Assembly (NCBI GenBank): GCA_900547595.1
Contig: URHE01000004.1
Location: 7,290-71,289, forward strand
Source: an uncultured Desulfovibrio sp.
Lineage (GTDB): Bacteria > Desulfobacterota > Desulfovibrionia > Desulfovibrionales > Desulfovibrionaceae
Length of the DNA stretch: 64,000 bases
Direction: 5' to 3'
Shown here piece after piece: positions 33,039-42,346 of the stretch. Both the position numbers and the translations under genes were made by a program. Positions within the stretch are counted from its first letter, which is position 1, and each line of letters opens with the position of its first letter. The notes beneath the pieces were generated by a model. The model saw nothing but the letters and a program-made list of their open reading frames with translations, was not told where the DNA came from and made no database searches.

Positions 33039-35078
33039 TCATTCCCTGGGGCTTCCCTTGGCGTTTTCGTCGCGGTTTTCCGAAGCATCGGCCGCGTTCG
33101 GCGCTTGCGGCTTCGCGTCCGGAGATGCCTGCGTGGAGGTTTCCTGGCTGTCCTGCCCGTCGCCCCGGTCTCCCGGGTTCCCTGCCGCCGGGAACGCCTC
33201 GTCGGATTCGAGGACAAAGTCCGTTGAGGCCGTGTCTTTGGACGCGCCGTCCGAAGGTTCGGAATCGGCGCTCACCTCCAAAGGGGGGAGGGGCTTGCCT
33301 TCCATGAGCAGATCCAGATCATCGCCGGTGATGGTTTCGCGTTCCAGCAGGGCCCGGGCAATGCGGTGCAGGATCTCCGCATTGTCTTCAAGCAGCTTGC
33401 GGCACCGCGCATGGGCCTCTTCCACGATGCGCTTGACCTCGGCGTCCACAAGGCGCGCCGTGTCCTCGCTGAAGTTCTTGTTCTGCACCCATTCGCGGCC
33501 AATGAATACCTCTTCGCCCGTTTCGCCGATGGAGAGCGTGCCGATGGCCTCGCTCATGCCCCATTCGCAGACCATCTTGCGGGCCATGCGCGTGACGCGC
33601 TCGATGTCGTTGGAGGCTCCGGTGGTGATGTCGTCGAGGATGAGTTCCTCAGCCACGCGTCCGCCGAGGAGGACCACGAGATTGTTGCGCAGATAGGTGC
33701 GCGAATAGCCGTGCCGGTCTTCCTCCGGCAGCTGCATGGTCACGCCGAGGGCGCGGCCGCGGGGGATGATGGTGACCTTGTGGACGGGATCGGAACCGGG
33801 CAGCAGCCGGGCCGCCAGGGCGTGGCCGCCCTCATGGTAGGCGGTGATGCGCTTTTCTTCATCGGAAAGGATGAGGCTGCGGCGTTCGCGTCCCATGAGG
33901 ACCTTGTCCTTGGCAAACTCGAAGTCGCGCATATCCAGCTGGCTCTGATTGAGCTTGGCCGCCTGGAGCGCCGCCTCGTTGACGAGATTTTCCAGATCCG
34001 CGCCGGAAAAGCCCGGCGTGCCCCGCGCAAGGACCTCCAGGTCCACCCCCGGGTCAAGGGGGGTGCGCTTGGTATGCACTTCAAGGATGCGCTTGCGGCC
34101 GCGCAGATCGGGGGTGGGCACCACCACCTGGCGGTCAAAGCGGCCTGGCCGCAGCAACGCCGGGTCCAGCACGTCCGGACGGTTGGTGGCCGCGATGAGG
34201 ATGACGCCCTCGTTGCTTTCAAACCCGTCCATCTCCACAAGGAGCTGGTTCAGGGTCTGTTCGCGTTCATCATGGCCGCCGCCCAGACCGGCGCCGCGCT
34301 GACGGCCCACGGCGTCGATCTCGTCAATGAAAATCAGGCAGGGCGCGTTTTTCTTGCCCTGAACAAAGAGGTCGCGCACACGCGAAGCGCCCACGCCCAC
34401 GAACATTTCCACAAAGTCCGAGCCGGAGATGGAAAAGAAGGGGACCCCCGCCTCGCCGGCCACGGCGCGCGCGAGCAGCGTCTTGCCTGTTCCCGGAGGG
34501 CCCACAAGCAGGACCCCCTTGGGGATGCGGCCCCCGAGGCGCGTGAATTTTTTGGGATTGGACAGAAACTCCACCACTTCGGAGAGTTCTTCCTTGGCTT
34601 CGTCCACACCCGCCACATCGGCAAAGGTGACGCGCGCGTTTTCCTGATTGAGCAGGCGCGCCCGGGAGCGCCCGAAGCTCATGGCCTTGCCGCCGCCATT
34701 CTGCATCTGGCGCATGAAGAACACCCAGACGCCGATGAGAAGCAGCATGGGAAACCAGGAGACCAGAAGCGTCATGTACCAGGGGGATTCCTCCGGCGGC
34801 TCGGCCCTGATCTCCACCTTTTTCTCGATGAGGCGGTTGACAAGCCCCGCGTCCTGGGGCGCATAGGTCTGGATGCTCTTGTTGTCCGAGGTCTTGCCGA
34901 TGAGGGTCTGGCCCTGCATGGTCACGGAAAGCACCTGCCCCTCATCGACCTTGTTGAGAAATTCGGTGAACGGCACCCGTTGCGCCCCTGTCTGGGGCTG
35001 CTGGAACATATTGAAGAGCATCACCATCGCCAGGACGATCACCGCCCAGAGCATCAGGTTGCGGCTGAACTGGTTCAA
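33039..35078 (-). CDS. ftsH: ATP-dependent zinc metalloprotease FtsH
   Basis: FtsH is a membrane-anchored AAA+ protease that degrades unassembled membrane proteins and regulators. The 679-residue protein has two transmembrane helices (about 8-23 and 104-122) flanking a periplasmic domain, AAA motifs Walker A GPPGTGKT (193-200), Walker B CLIFIDEIDAVG and SRH ATNRPDVLDPALLRPGRFD, then the zinc site HEGGH (about 418). The tail past about 605 is acidic and disordered. The start is TTG at 35078 with GGAGG five bases upstream, giving the family N-terminus NQFSRNLMLW. The 107 open codons upstream have no FtsH character. Confidence 0.95.
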   Translation of the reverse strand: MNQFSRNLMLWAVIVLAMVMLFNMFQQPQTGAQRVPFTEFLNKVDEGQVLSVTMQGQTLIGKTSDNKSIQTYAPQDAGLVNRLIEKKVEIRAEPPEESPWYMTLLVSWFPMLLLIGVWVFFMRQMQNGGGKAMSFGRSRARLLNQENARVTFADVAGVDEAKEELSEVVEFLSNPKKFTRLGGRIPKGVLLVGPPGTGKTLLARAVAGEAGVPFFSISGSDFVEMFVGVGASRVRDLFVQGKKNAPCLIFIDEIDAVGRQRGAGLGGGHDEREQTLNQLLVEMDGFESNEGVILIAATNRPDVLDPALLRPGRFDRQVVVPTPDLRGRKRILEVHTKRTPLDPGVDLEVLARGTPGFSGADLENLVNEAALQAAKLNQSQLDMRDFEFAKDKVLMGRERRSLILSDEEKRITAYHEGGHALAARLLPGSDPVHKVTIIPRGRALGVTMQLPEEDRHGYSRTYLRNNLVVLLGGRVAEELILDDITTGASNDIERVTRMARKMVCEWGMSEAIGTLSIGETGEEVFIGREWVQNKNFSEDTARLVDAEVKRIVEEAHARCRKLLEDNAEILHRIARALLERETITGDDLDLLMEGKPLPPLEVSADSEPSDGASKDTASTDFVLESDEAFPAAGNPGDRGDGQDSQETSTQASPDAKPQAPNAADASENRDENAKGSPRE

Positions 35079-35205
35079 TACTGCCTCCGTTGCGATTTGG
35101 CCGCCCCGGTGCGGGCGCGCCTGTCCACGCGGAATACGGCTGCGGCTTCGCGCATGTCGCACGCGTGCGTTGCCACCGGGCGCCTTTCCGGCGCAAGCCA
35201 CTCTC

Positions 35206-35233
35206 CATATAATATTCTTCCCGTCCTTGGCAA
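35206..35233 (-). promoter_or_regulatory. Candidate promoter for the ftsH-folP-cdaA-cdaR-glmM unit
   Basis: On the minus strand TTGCCA (35233-35228), a 16-base spacer and TATATG (35211-35206) lie in a short AT-rich patch. The predicted leader to the ftsH TTG is about 120 bases. Confidence 0.4.
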
Positions 35234-35252
35234 TGGCTGCGGCGTGGGCGTC

Positions 35253-35281
35253 TTGACGCGCTGTTTCGAATGGCATACCGT
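35253..35281 (+). promoter_or_regulatory. Candidate promoter for lysS
   Basis: TTGACG (35253-35258), a 17-base spacer and TACCGT (35276-35281) point toward lysS, back to back with the ftsH promoter candidate. Confidence 0.4.
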
Positions 35282-35365
35282 TGCCTCCTTTCCGCGCGAA
35301 AGTCGGGGGACGGCACATGGAGGTCGTCGGACGCGGAAAGCAGGGGAGAAGGAAGGGGGCTTTGC

Positions 35366-36967
35366 GTGGACAATCGGGATCAACGGGAAAAGGGCGCAAG
35401 ACCTGCTGTCAGGCTGGGCACCAAGTCGCCGCATGCGGCCTACTTCATGCCCATGCTCGAAAGTTTCGCCGGGCGCAACGAACTCAATGAAGTCATCAAG
35501 AACCGCGTCACCAAAGCCTGCGATCTGCTCGACGCGGGCAAGCCGCTCTTCCCCAACGACTTTCGCAAAGAACACAGCATCGCCTGGGTGCTTGAGAAAT
35601 ATGGCCCCGTGGAGGGCGAGGCGCTGGACGGCATGGAGGATGTATTCGCCATTGCCGGGCGCATCGTCTCCCTGCGTTCCTTCGGCAAGGTGGCCTTTTT
35701 CCACCTCATGGACCAGAGCGGCAATATCCAGTGCTATGCCTCGCGCGAGCATCTGGACGAAGAAACCTACAAAATCGTAAAAAAGCTTGATGTGGGCGAT
35801 ATTGTCGGCGTTTCCGGGCACCTGTTCCGCACCAAGACCGGCGAACTGACCATCGCCTGCCGCTCGTTGCGCCTGCTGTCGCGCTCCATGCGGCCGCTGC
35901 CGGAAAAATACCATGGCCTCAAGGACATGGAGACGCGCTACCGGCAACGTTATGTGGACCTCATCGTCACGCCCCGGAGCCGGGAGATATTTGTCAAGCG
36001 CAGCCTCATCGTGCGGGAATTCCGCCGCTTCATGGAAGATCACGGCTTCATGGAGGTGGAGACGCCCATCATGCAGCCCATTGCCGGGGGCGCCACGGCC
36101 AAGCCCTTCCGGACGCACCACAATGCCCTGGACCTGGAGCTTTTTCTCCGCATCGCTCCGGAGCTGTATCTCAAGCGGCTGCTGGTCGGCGGTTTTGAAA
36201 AGGTCTTTGAGCTCAACCGCAATTTCCGCAACGAAGGCATCGACACCCGGCACAACCCGGAATTCACCATGTGCGAGTTCTACTGGGCCTATGCCACCTT
36301 TGAAGACCTCATGGACTTTACGGAACAGCTTTTCGCCCATATTGCCCTGAAGGTTTGCGGAAGCACCGTGGTGCCGTATCAGGGGGAGGAGATCGACCTC
36401 ACCCCGGGGCACTGGCACCGCATGAGTTTTTACGATTCCCTGACAAAAATCGGCGGCCATCAGCCGGAATTTTATAACGACTATAACAAGGTAAAGGCAT
36501 ATATTCGCGAACGCGGCGAAAAAACGCTGGAAAATGAGTGTCTTGAAAAGCTCCAGGCCAAGCTTTTCGACCTGGATGTGGAGGGCAGGCTCATCCAGCC
36601 GCACTTCATCTATCATTATCCCACAGCCATTTCACCCCTTTCGCGGCGTAACGACACAAGGCCGGAGATCACGGACCGCTTCGAGCTGTTCATCACCGGG
36701 CGGGAGCTTTCCAACGCCTTTTCCGAACTCAATGACCCCGTGGATCAGCGGCTGCGCTTTGAGGAACAGAAGCGGGAACGGGAAGCGGGCGACGACGAGG
36801 CGCACAGCATGGATGAAGACTACCTGCGCGCCCTTGAATACGGCATGCCCCCCGCGGCGGGGCAGGGGGTGGGCATTGACCGTCTTGTCATGCTCCTGAC
36901 CGATTCTCCTTCCATACGCGAGGTCATCCTTTTCCCGCTCCTCCGCCCGGAATATCAGGCATCCTGA
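35366..36967 (+). CDS. lysS: Lysyl-tRNA synthetase (class II)
   Basis: This enzyme charges tRNA-Lys. It has an N-terminal OB-fold anticodon-binding domain (VFAIAGRIVSLRSFGKVAFFHLMDQSGNIQ) and the class II catalytic core: motif 1 around FRRFMEDHGFMEVETPIMQPIAGGATAKPF, motif 2 FRNEGIDTRHNPEFTMCEFYWAY, and motif 3 GVGIDRLVMLLT near the C-terminus. GTG at 35366 has GGAAGGGGG five bases upstream and is chosen (533 residues). The ATG at 35447 or 35453 would give about 506 residues, nearer the usual length, but lacks an SD. It converges with a small exported-protein gene across a hairpin. Confidence 0.94.
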   Translation: MDNRDQREKGARPAVRLGTKSPHAAYFMPMLESFAGRNELNEVIKNRVTKACDLLDAGKPLFPNDFRKEHSIAWVLEKYGPVEGEALDGMEDVFAIAGRIVSLRSFGKVAFFHLMDQSGNIQCYASREHLDEETYKIVKKLDVGDIVGVSGHLFRTKTGELTIACRSLRLLSRSMRPLPEKYHGLKDMETRYRQRYVDLIVTPRSREIFVKRSLIVREFRRFMEDHGFMEVETPIMQPIAGGATAKPFRTHHNALDLELFLRIAPELYLKRLLVGGFEKVFELNRNFRNEGIDTRHNPEFTMCEFYWAYATFEDLMDFTEQLFAHIALKVCGSTVVPYQGEEIDLTPGHWHRMSFYDSLTKIGGHQPEFYNDYNKVKAYIRERGEKTLENECLEKLQAKLFDLDVEGRLIQPHFIYHYPTAISPLSRRNDTRPEITDRFELFITGRELSNAFSELNDPVDQRLRFEEQKREREAGDDEAHSMDEDYLRALEYGMPPAAGQGVGIDRLVMLLTDSPSIREVILFPLLRPEYQAS

Positions 36968-36996
36968 CAATTTCGCGGGCAGTTTCCCGAAAGGCA

Positions 36997-37024
36997 GGGC
37001 GCGGCGGCCGAAGCCACCGCGCCC
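36997..37024. terminator. Bidirectional hairpin between lysS and the small exported-protein gene
   Basis: A 12-bp stem with one C/A mismatch, GGGCGCGGCGGC / GCCACCGCGCCC, is closed by a CGAA tetraloop. It sits between two convergent genes. Neither side has a strong T-run, so termination is likely but not certain. Confidence 0.5.
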
Positions 37025-37050
37025 TCTGTGCGTGGTATGGGGAGCAACCT

Positions 37051-37599
37051 CTACTGCGGCAGCAGCTTTGCGTACTCGGCGCTCTTGACATGCTGGCGGA
37101 GAAATGCCTGGGCTTCCTTGCGGTTCCCCGTGACCGACGTGACCATGAATACCTCCCCCTCAGTGGCGACCCACGCCTGGCAGGGCATTCCCTGTTGCGT
37201 GAACGAGAAGGTGTACTGACCATTCTTTTCCACCGGGGGCTTTTCCGCCTTGAACTGCTCGGCGAACATGCCCGCGATGGTCTTGGCGTCGGCGGCGCCG
37301 CGCGGGCCGACAACCATGGTGACCACGGCGCTTCCCGCTGTCCGCGCGAAGATGGCGCTGGTCATGCCCTGGTTTTCCGTGGGCGGCATGATGGCTTTCC
37401 AGTCCTCGGGCACCGAGACCGTGTAATATTTGCTGGTCAGTTCTGTCGGCCCGGCGGGAGCCGCCGCGTCAGGAGCCTTGGCGGCCTTTTCCCCGGCCTG
37501 GGCGGCGGGGGCGTCCGTCGTGCCCGCCGCTTTCTCCGCCGCAAATGCGGGCGCGCTCAGGCAGAGCACCATGAGCAATGTGGTTATGCGTTTCAGCAT
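37051..37599 (-). CDS. Small exported protein of unknown function
   Basis: This is a 182-residue precursor with a clear signal peptide (MLKRITTLLMVLCLSAPAFA, cleavage after AFA). An Ala/Pro-rich linker covers residues about 21-52, and a compact domain follows with TSKYYTVSVPEDWKAIMPPTENQGMTSAIFA and a C-terminal VTSVTGNRKEAQAFLRQHV. The VPEDWK pattern resembles small periplasmic proteins that show a PsbP/DUF1795-like fold, but the match is too weak to name. The ATG at 37599 follows AAGGAG. A promoter candidate lies at 37679-37707. No neighbour suggests a role. Confidence 0.72.
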   Translation of the reverse strand: MLKRITTLLMVLCLSAPAFAAEKAAGTTDAPAAQAGEKAAKAPDAAAPAGPTELTSKYYTVSVPEDWKAIMPPTENQGMTSAIFARTAGSAVVTMVVGPRGAADAKTIAGMFAEQFKAEKPPVEKNGQYTFSFTQQGMPCQAWVATEGEVFMVTSVTGNRKEAQAFLRQHVKSAEYAKLLPQ

Positions 37600-37678
37600 T
37601 TTTTCTCCTTGGTGAATGTTCCGGCCGGCAGCATGACACGTATCGGACCTGAAGATGTTCACTGCCGTGCCGGGCGCA

Positions 37679-37707
37679 AGAGTAGCCAATGGCGCGGACA
37701 ATGACAA
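37679..37707 (-). promoter_or_regulatory. Candidate promoter for the small exported-protein gene
   Basis: On the minus strand TTGTCA (37707-37702), a 17-base spacer and TACTCT (37684-37679) lie about 80 bases before the ATG at 37599. Confidence 0.45.
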
Positions 37708-37746
37708 GATTCGGCGCCAGCCCCTTTCATGCGGAAAACGGCGCCG

Positions 37747-37776
37747 TTGACAAGGGGCGGCGTGTCGGAACATAGT
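37747..37776 (+). promoter_or_regulatory. Candidate promoter for relA/spoT
   Basis: A perfect TTGACA (37747-37752), an 18-base spacer and CATAGT (37771-37776) lie about 100 bases before the ATG at 37878. Confidence 0.45.
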
Positions 37777-37877
37777 CCGGGAAAGAGAAATGCTTGCACT
37801 GAAACCACGCGGCGGCTGTCAGGGATCCCACCGCCCTGCGCGTTCTGTCCGCGCATTCTCCACTCCGCGGGGCGCCC

Positions 37878-40040
37878 ATGATCCGCATCCAGGAAATTCT
37901 CGACAAAGTTTCCGCCAATAACAAAAACGCCAATCTTGAGCTCATCCGGCATGCGTATGTCTATGCGGCCACGGCGCACGCGGGGCAGACGCGTCTTTCC
38001 GGCGAGCCGTATCTTTCCCACCCGCTGGCGGTGGCCTCCACGCTTGCGGAAATGGGATTCGACGAACCCACGGTGGCGGCGGGGCTTCTCCATGACACCG
38101 TGGAGGACACCAAGGCGACCATCGAGGAGATCGACGAGAATTTCGGCGAGGATGTGGCCGATATTGTCGACGGCGTGACCAAGATCAGCATGATCCCCTT
38201 TGAGAACAAGGAGGAGGCGCAGGCCGAGAATATCCGCAAGATGATCCTCGCCATGAGTCACGACATGCGCGTGCTCATGGTCAAGCTTGCCGACCGCCTG
38301 CACAACATGCAGACCCTGGATTTTCAGAAGGCGCACAAGCAGCGGCGCATCGCCCAGGAAACCATGGATATTTACGCGCCGCTCGCCAATCGCCTGGGCC
38401 TCAATGTGCTCAAGCGGCGCCTGGAAGACCTGAGCTTCAAGTATCTGCGCCCCGACATCTACAATCAGATCGACCACTGGCTGGATACGCACCAGGTGGT
38501 GGAAAAGCACATCATCGACAAGGTCGTGGACCTCATCCGCGACCTTCTGACCTCCAATGCCATTGAAGGCCAGGTGTACGGACGCATCAAGCACAAGTAC
38601 AGCATTTACAAGAAAATGCAGTCCCAGTCCCTCACGCTTGACGAAATGCACGACATCATGGCCTTCCGCGTGCTCGTCAAGGACATCAAGGACTGCTATG
38701 CCGTCCTCGGCCTTGTCCACTCCCAGTGGAAGCCCGTTTACGGGCGTTTCAAGGATTATATCTCCATGCCCAAGGCCAACGGCTATCAGAGCCTGCACAC
38801 CACGGTCATCGGGCCGGAGGGCGAACGCATCGAGATTCAGATACGCACCGAAGAGATGCACCGCCAGGCCGAGCATGGCGTGGCCGCGCACTGGCTCTAC
38901 AAGGAAAAGGGCCGCGTCAACAGCAAGGACCTGGAGCAGTTCTCCTGGCTCAGGGAGATTTTTGAACGCCAGGGCGAAGAGGCCGATTCCCGGGAGTTCA
39001 TGCACTCCCTGAAGATGGATCTGTTCAAGGATGAGGTCTACGTCTACACCCCGGCGGGCGATGTCAAGGAACTGCCCGAGGGCGCAACTCCGCTTGATTT
39101 CGCCTTCCACATCCACACCAAGGTGGGGCAGCACTGCGCCGGCGCCAAGATCAACGGGCGGCTCATGCCCCTGGGCACGGAACTCAGGAACGGCGACATT
39201 GTCGAGATCGTCACCGACCCGGCGCGCAATCCCAACCGCGACTGGCTCAAGCTCGTCAAGACCGCAAGGGCGCGCAGCCGCATCCAGCGCTATCTCCGCA
39301 CCGAGGAGCGCACCCACGCCGTGACCCTTGGCCGCGACATGCTCGAAAAGGAAGGCCGCAAGGTCAGCCTCAATGTCGGCAAGGCCCTCAAGGAGGGGCA
39401 CCTTGCCCTTGTGGCCCAGGACCTGAACTTTGAAAGCGTGGATGATCTGGTGGCCGCCGTGGGCTACGCCCATGTGACACCGCGCAAGGTCCTCAACCGG
39501 CTGTATGCGGTCCTGCACCCGGAGGCCGTGTCCCAGAGCGCTCCGGAGCCGCCGAGCGTCAAGGAAAGCAAGGAGGCCGCGCGCCGCAAGACCGAGGGGG
39601 TCGGCATTTCCGGCGTGGACGGCGTGCTCATGCGCTTTGCCAAATGCTGCAATCCCGTGCCGGGCGACCCCATCATCGGCTATATCAGCCGGGGCATGGG
39701 CATCACCGTTCACCGGGCGGACTGCCCAAATGTGGCCAACATGGAGCCCGAACGGCTCATTTCCGTCCACTGGGAAGGGACGGAGGCCGAGCAGCCCTAT
39801 GAGGCGGGGATATTCATCATCGCCCAGAACGTCGCCGGCGTTCTGGCCCATGTGGCGCAGGTCATTGCCGACAGCAGCATCAATATCACCGGCCTGAACA
39901 TGGATACCCAGGTGGACGGCAGGGCGCGCCTCAGGTTCACTGTGGAGGTGAAGAGCGCGACCCAGCTCTACCAGCTCATTGAAGCCATCCGCGCGTTGCC
40001 CGACATCCTCGAAGTGGTGCGCGACACGGAGGACGCCTGA
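37878..40040 (+). CDS. Bifunctional (p)ppGpp synthetase/hydrolase (RelA/SpoT family)
   Basis: This is the long RSH-type enzyme that makes and breaks the alarmone (p)ppGpp. The 720-residue protein has an intact HD hydrolase site (HD at 72-73 and ED at 76-77 in LLHDTVEDT), a synthetase domain (GRIKHKYSIYKKM, FKDYISMPKANGYQSLHTTV), a TGS domain (DEVYVYTPAGDVKELPEGATPLDFAFHIHT), a conserved Cys pair (FAKCCNPVPGD) and a C-terminal ACT domain. With the HD site complete, hydrolase activity is expected, and only one such gene is in the window. It precedes yajC-secD-secF by 166 bases on the same strand. Confidence 0.93.
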   Translation: MIRIQEILDKVSANNKNANLELIRHAYVYAATAHAGQTRLSGEPYLSHPLAVASTLAEMGFDEPTVAAGLLHDTVEDTKATIEEIDENFGEDVADIVDGVTKISMIPFENKEEAQAENIRKMILAMSHDMRVLMVKLADRLHNMQTLDFQKAHKQRRIAQETMDIYAPLANRLGLNVLKRRLEDLSFKYLRPDIYNQIDHWLDTHQVVEKHIIDKVVDLIRDLLTSNAIEGQVYGRIKHKYSIYKKMQSQSLTLDEMHDIMAFRVLVKDIKDCYAVLGLVHSQWKPVYGRFKDYISMPKANGYQSLHTTVIGPEGERIEIQIRTEEMHRQAEHGVAAHWLYKEKGRVNSKDLEQFSWLREIFERQGEEADSREFMHSLKMDLFKDEVYVYTPAGDVKELPEGATPLDFAFHIHTKVGQHCAGAKINGRLMPLGTELRNGDIVEIVTDPARNPNRDWLKLVKTARARSRIQRYLRTEERTHAVTLGRDMLEKEGRKVSLNVGKALKEGHLALVAQDLNFESVDDLVAAVGYAHVTPRKVLNRLYAVLHPEAVSQSAPEPPSVKESKEAARRKTEGVGISGVDGVLMRFAKCCNPVPGDPIIGYISRGMGITVHRADCPNVANMEPERLISVHWEGTEAEQPYEAGIFIIAQNVAGVLAHVAQVIADSSINITGLNMDTQVDGRARLRFTVEVKSATQLYQLIEAIRALPDILEVVRDTEDA

Positions 40041-40206
40041 GCCTGCCGGATGACGAAAAGGACGCCCAGCGCCTCCGCAGGCCGCTCCCCGGCGGGCATG
40101 ACTTGCAAATTCATGCGGTACAGGCTATGAGCAGAGGCTGTTTCTGAAACCATAAAGGCAGGTGTCGGCCTCGGCCGATGCCATCCCACACCTCTGGAGG
40201 TGCGTT

Positions 40207-40557
40207 TTGTTCGAATCCATCGCTTTCGCCATGGGCACGCCCCAGGCCGGGGGCGCCGCTCCCGAAGGCACGGATATGCTCATGCAGTTCCTGCCGCTCA
40301 TCCTCATGTTCGTCATCTTCTGGTTCCTTCTCATCCGCCCGCAGCAAAAACGGGCCAAGGCGCACAAGCAGATGCTCTCCGAGCTCAAGCGCGGCGATCA
40401 TGTGGTGACTTCCAGCGGCATCATCGGCAGAATACTTGAAATCGACGACGAGCAGGTGCTTCTCGAAAGCGGCGACTCCAAGCTTCGTATCTCGCGCGCG
40501 GCCGTGGGCGGTCTGATCCAGTCCAAAACGGCTGCCGACCCGGCTGAAAAGAAATAG
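40207..40557 (+). CDS. yajC: Preprotein translocase subunit YajC
   Basis: YajC is a small accessory of the SecDF complex. The 116-residue protein has one transmembrane helix (about 25-43, FLPLILMFVIFWFLLIRPQQ) followed by the family core KRAKAHKQMLSELKRGDHVVTSSGIIGRI. The start is TTG at 40207, five bases after GGAGGT; no ATG gives a better N-terminus, since the frame upstream to 40162 has no SD. It leads the yajC-secD-secF operon. Confidence 0.92.
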   Translation: MFESIAFAMGTPQAGGAAPEGTDMLMQFLPLILMFVIFWFLLIRPQQKRAKAHKQMLSELKRGDHVVTSSGIIGRILEIDDEQVLLESGDSKLRISRAAVGGLIQSKTAADPAEKK

Positions 40558-40682
40558 CGGACGGTTCCGTCCGCACCGTGCCGACCGCATGGCCGCGCGT
40601 TTCCCCGGCGGGAACGCGCGCCCTCCGGTCGGTGGTTCCCCGTCATTCCCGGTCGTACCGGTCGTATTCTGGAAGGTGAACA

Positions 40683-42272
40683 ATGGGTCTGCGGTGGCGA
40701 CTCGGCATTTCCGTGCTGGTTTTTTTGCTCTGCCTGGTCTATGCCTTGCCGAGCATTCCGGGCATCGGGACGGCGCTGGAGCGAATCCTGCCCTCCAGCA
40801 GGATCAATCTCGGCCTTGACCTCAAGGGCGGCATCCATCTCACTCTGGGCGTGGATGTGGCCAAAGCCGTCAGCAACGCCCTCGCCCTTGCGGGGCAGGA
40901 TGTGCGCCGCCTGGCGCAGGATGAGAAGATCGTCGTTCTCAGGCCCCGCGTCGTGGGGGGCACCACGCTGGAATTTGTGCTGCCGCGTGCCGAGAACGAG
41001 TCCAGGCTCCAGGAACTTCTCGCCCGGCACTTTCCGCAGCTCGAGGTGGACACGCCGCAACGCGGCGATGCCGGCCAGTTGCGTTATGTGGCGCGTTTCA
41101 CGCCGGATGAGGTCTCGCGCCTGGAGACCATGGCCCTGGATCAGGCCCTGCGCACCATCCGCAACCGTATCGATCAGTTCGGCGTGGCCGAGCCTGATAT
41201 TCGCAAACAGGCGGGAAACCGCATCCAGGTGCAGCTGCCCGGCATTTCCGACCCCCGCCGCGCCGTGCAGATCATCGGCCAGACGGCGCATCTCGAATTT
41301 CACCTTGTCCGCGACGATGTGGACCCGGGCAAGGCCGTGCTGCCTTCCGGCGTGGTCGTGCTGCCGCTGCTTGAGACGACCGGGGGCCAGAAGCAGGAAG
41401 CCCGGAAGGAAGGGCGCATCGCCGTTGAAAAGGACGCCATGCTCACCGGCGAGGATGTGGCCGATGCGCGGCCCGCGTTCGACCAGATGAACCAGGCGTA
41501 TGTGACCCTGAATTTCAACAGCCGCGGCGGTCGCATTTTTGAACGCGTCACCGGCGAAAACGTGGGACGCCGGATGGCCATTGTCCTTGACGGCAAGGTG
41601 TATTCCGCGCCCGTCATCCGCGAACGCATCGGCGGCGGCAGGGCGAGCATTTCGGGCAACTTCACCACCGCCGAGGCGCAGGACCTGGCCATTGTCTTGC
41701 GCGCGGGCTCCCTGCCGGCTCCGGTTTCCGTGCTGGAGGAACGCAGCGTCGGCCCCTCCCTGGGGCAGGAATCCATCGACAGCGGCATACGCGCGGCCCT
41801 GGTCGGCGCGGCCCTCGTCATCCTGTTCATGGCCATCTATTACGGCATGAGCGGCGTCATCGCCGACATTATGCTCTGCTTCACCATGCTCATCGTCATG
41901 GCGGGCATGGGGGCCTTTGGCGCGACGCTGACACTGCCGGGCATTGCCGGTATCGTCCTGACCATCGGCATGGCTGTTGACGCCAATGTGCTCATTTACG
42001 AACGCATCCGGGAGGAACTGCGCCTCGGGCTCACGCCGCTGGCGGCGGTGAAGGCCGGCTTTGACCGGGCGGCCATTTCCATCACCGACTCCAACCTGAC
42101 GACCATTATCGCCACGGTGGTGCTCTACCAGTTCGGCACGGGCCCGATCCGCGGTTTCGCGGTCACGCTCTCACTGGGCATCATTGCGTCCATGTTCACG
42201 GCGATCTTCGTTTCCCGGTCCATTTTTGAGGAATGGGCCAGGCATTGCGGGCCAAAGGGCATCAGCATCTAG
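40683..42272 (+). CDS. secD: Protein translocase subunit SecD
   Basis: SecD, with SecF, uses the proton gradient to help pull exported proteins across the inner membrane. The 529-residue protein has an N-terminal helix (7-25), the GLDLKGGIHLTLGVD motif, a large periplasmic P1 domain (about 45-370) containing IRNRIDQFGVAEPDI, and five C-terminal helices with VDANVLIYERIREEL and GFDRAAISITDSNLTT. It follows yajC by 125 bases and precedes secF. Confidence 0.95.
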   Translation: MGLRWRLGISVLVFLLCLVYALPSIPGIGTALERILPSSRINLGLDLKGGIHLTLGVDVAKAVSNALALAGQDVRRLAQDEKIVVLRPRVVGGTTLEFVLPRAENESRLQELLARHFPQLEVDTPQRGDAGQLRYVARFTPDEVSRLETMALDQALRTIRNRIDQFGVAEPDIRKQAGNRIQVQLPGISDPRRAVQIIGQTAHLEFHLVRDDVDPGKAVLPSGVVVLPLLETTGGQKQEARKEGRIAVEKDAMLTGEDVADARPAFDQMNQAYVTLNFNSRGGRIFERVTGENVGRRMAIVLDGKVYSAPVIRERIGGGRASISGNFTTAEAQDLAIVLRAGSLPAPVSVLEERSVGPSLGQESIDSGIRAALVGAALVILFMAIYYGMSGVIADIMLCFTMLIVMAGMGAFGATLTLPGIAGIVLTIGMAVDANVLIYERIREELRLGLTPLAAVKAGFDRAAISITDSNLTTIIATVVLYQFGTGPIRGFAVTLSLGIIASMFTAIFVSRSIFEEWARHCGPKGISI

Positions 42273-42346
42273 GCATCCACATCCGCAGCAGCGGCATCCG
42301 GGCGCGGTCCGGCGCAAGCGCCGGCCGGGCGCATGGAGAACCCACC

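Noticed and set aside
37659..39851. A 730-codon minus-strand open frame over relA/spoT
   Set aside because: It is a shadow of the plus-strand gene, whose domains and SD are clear.
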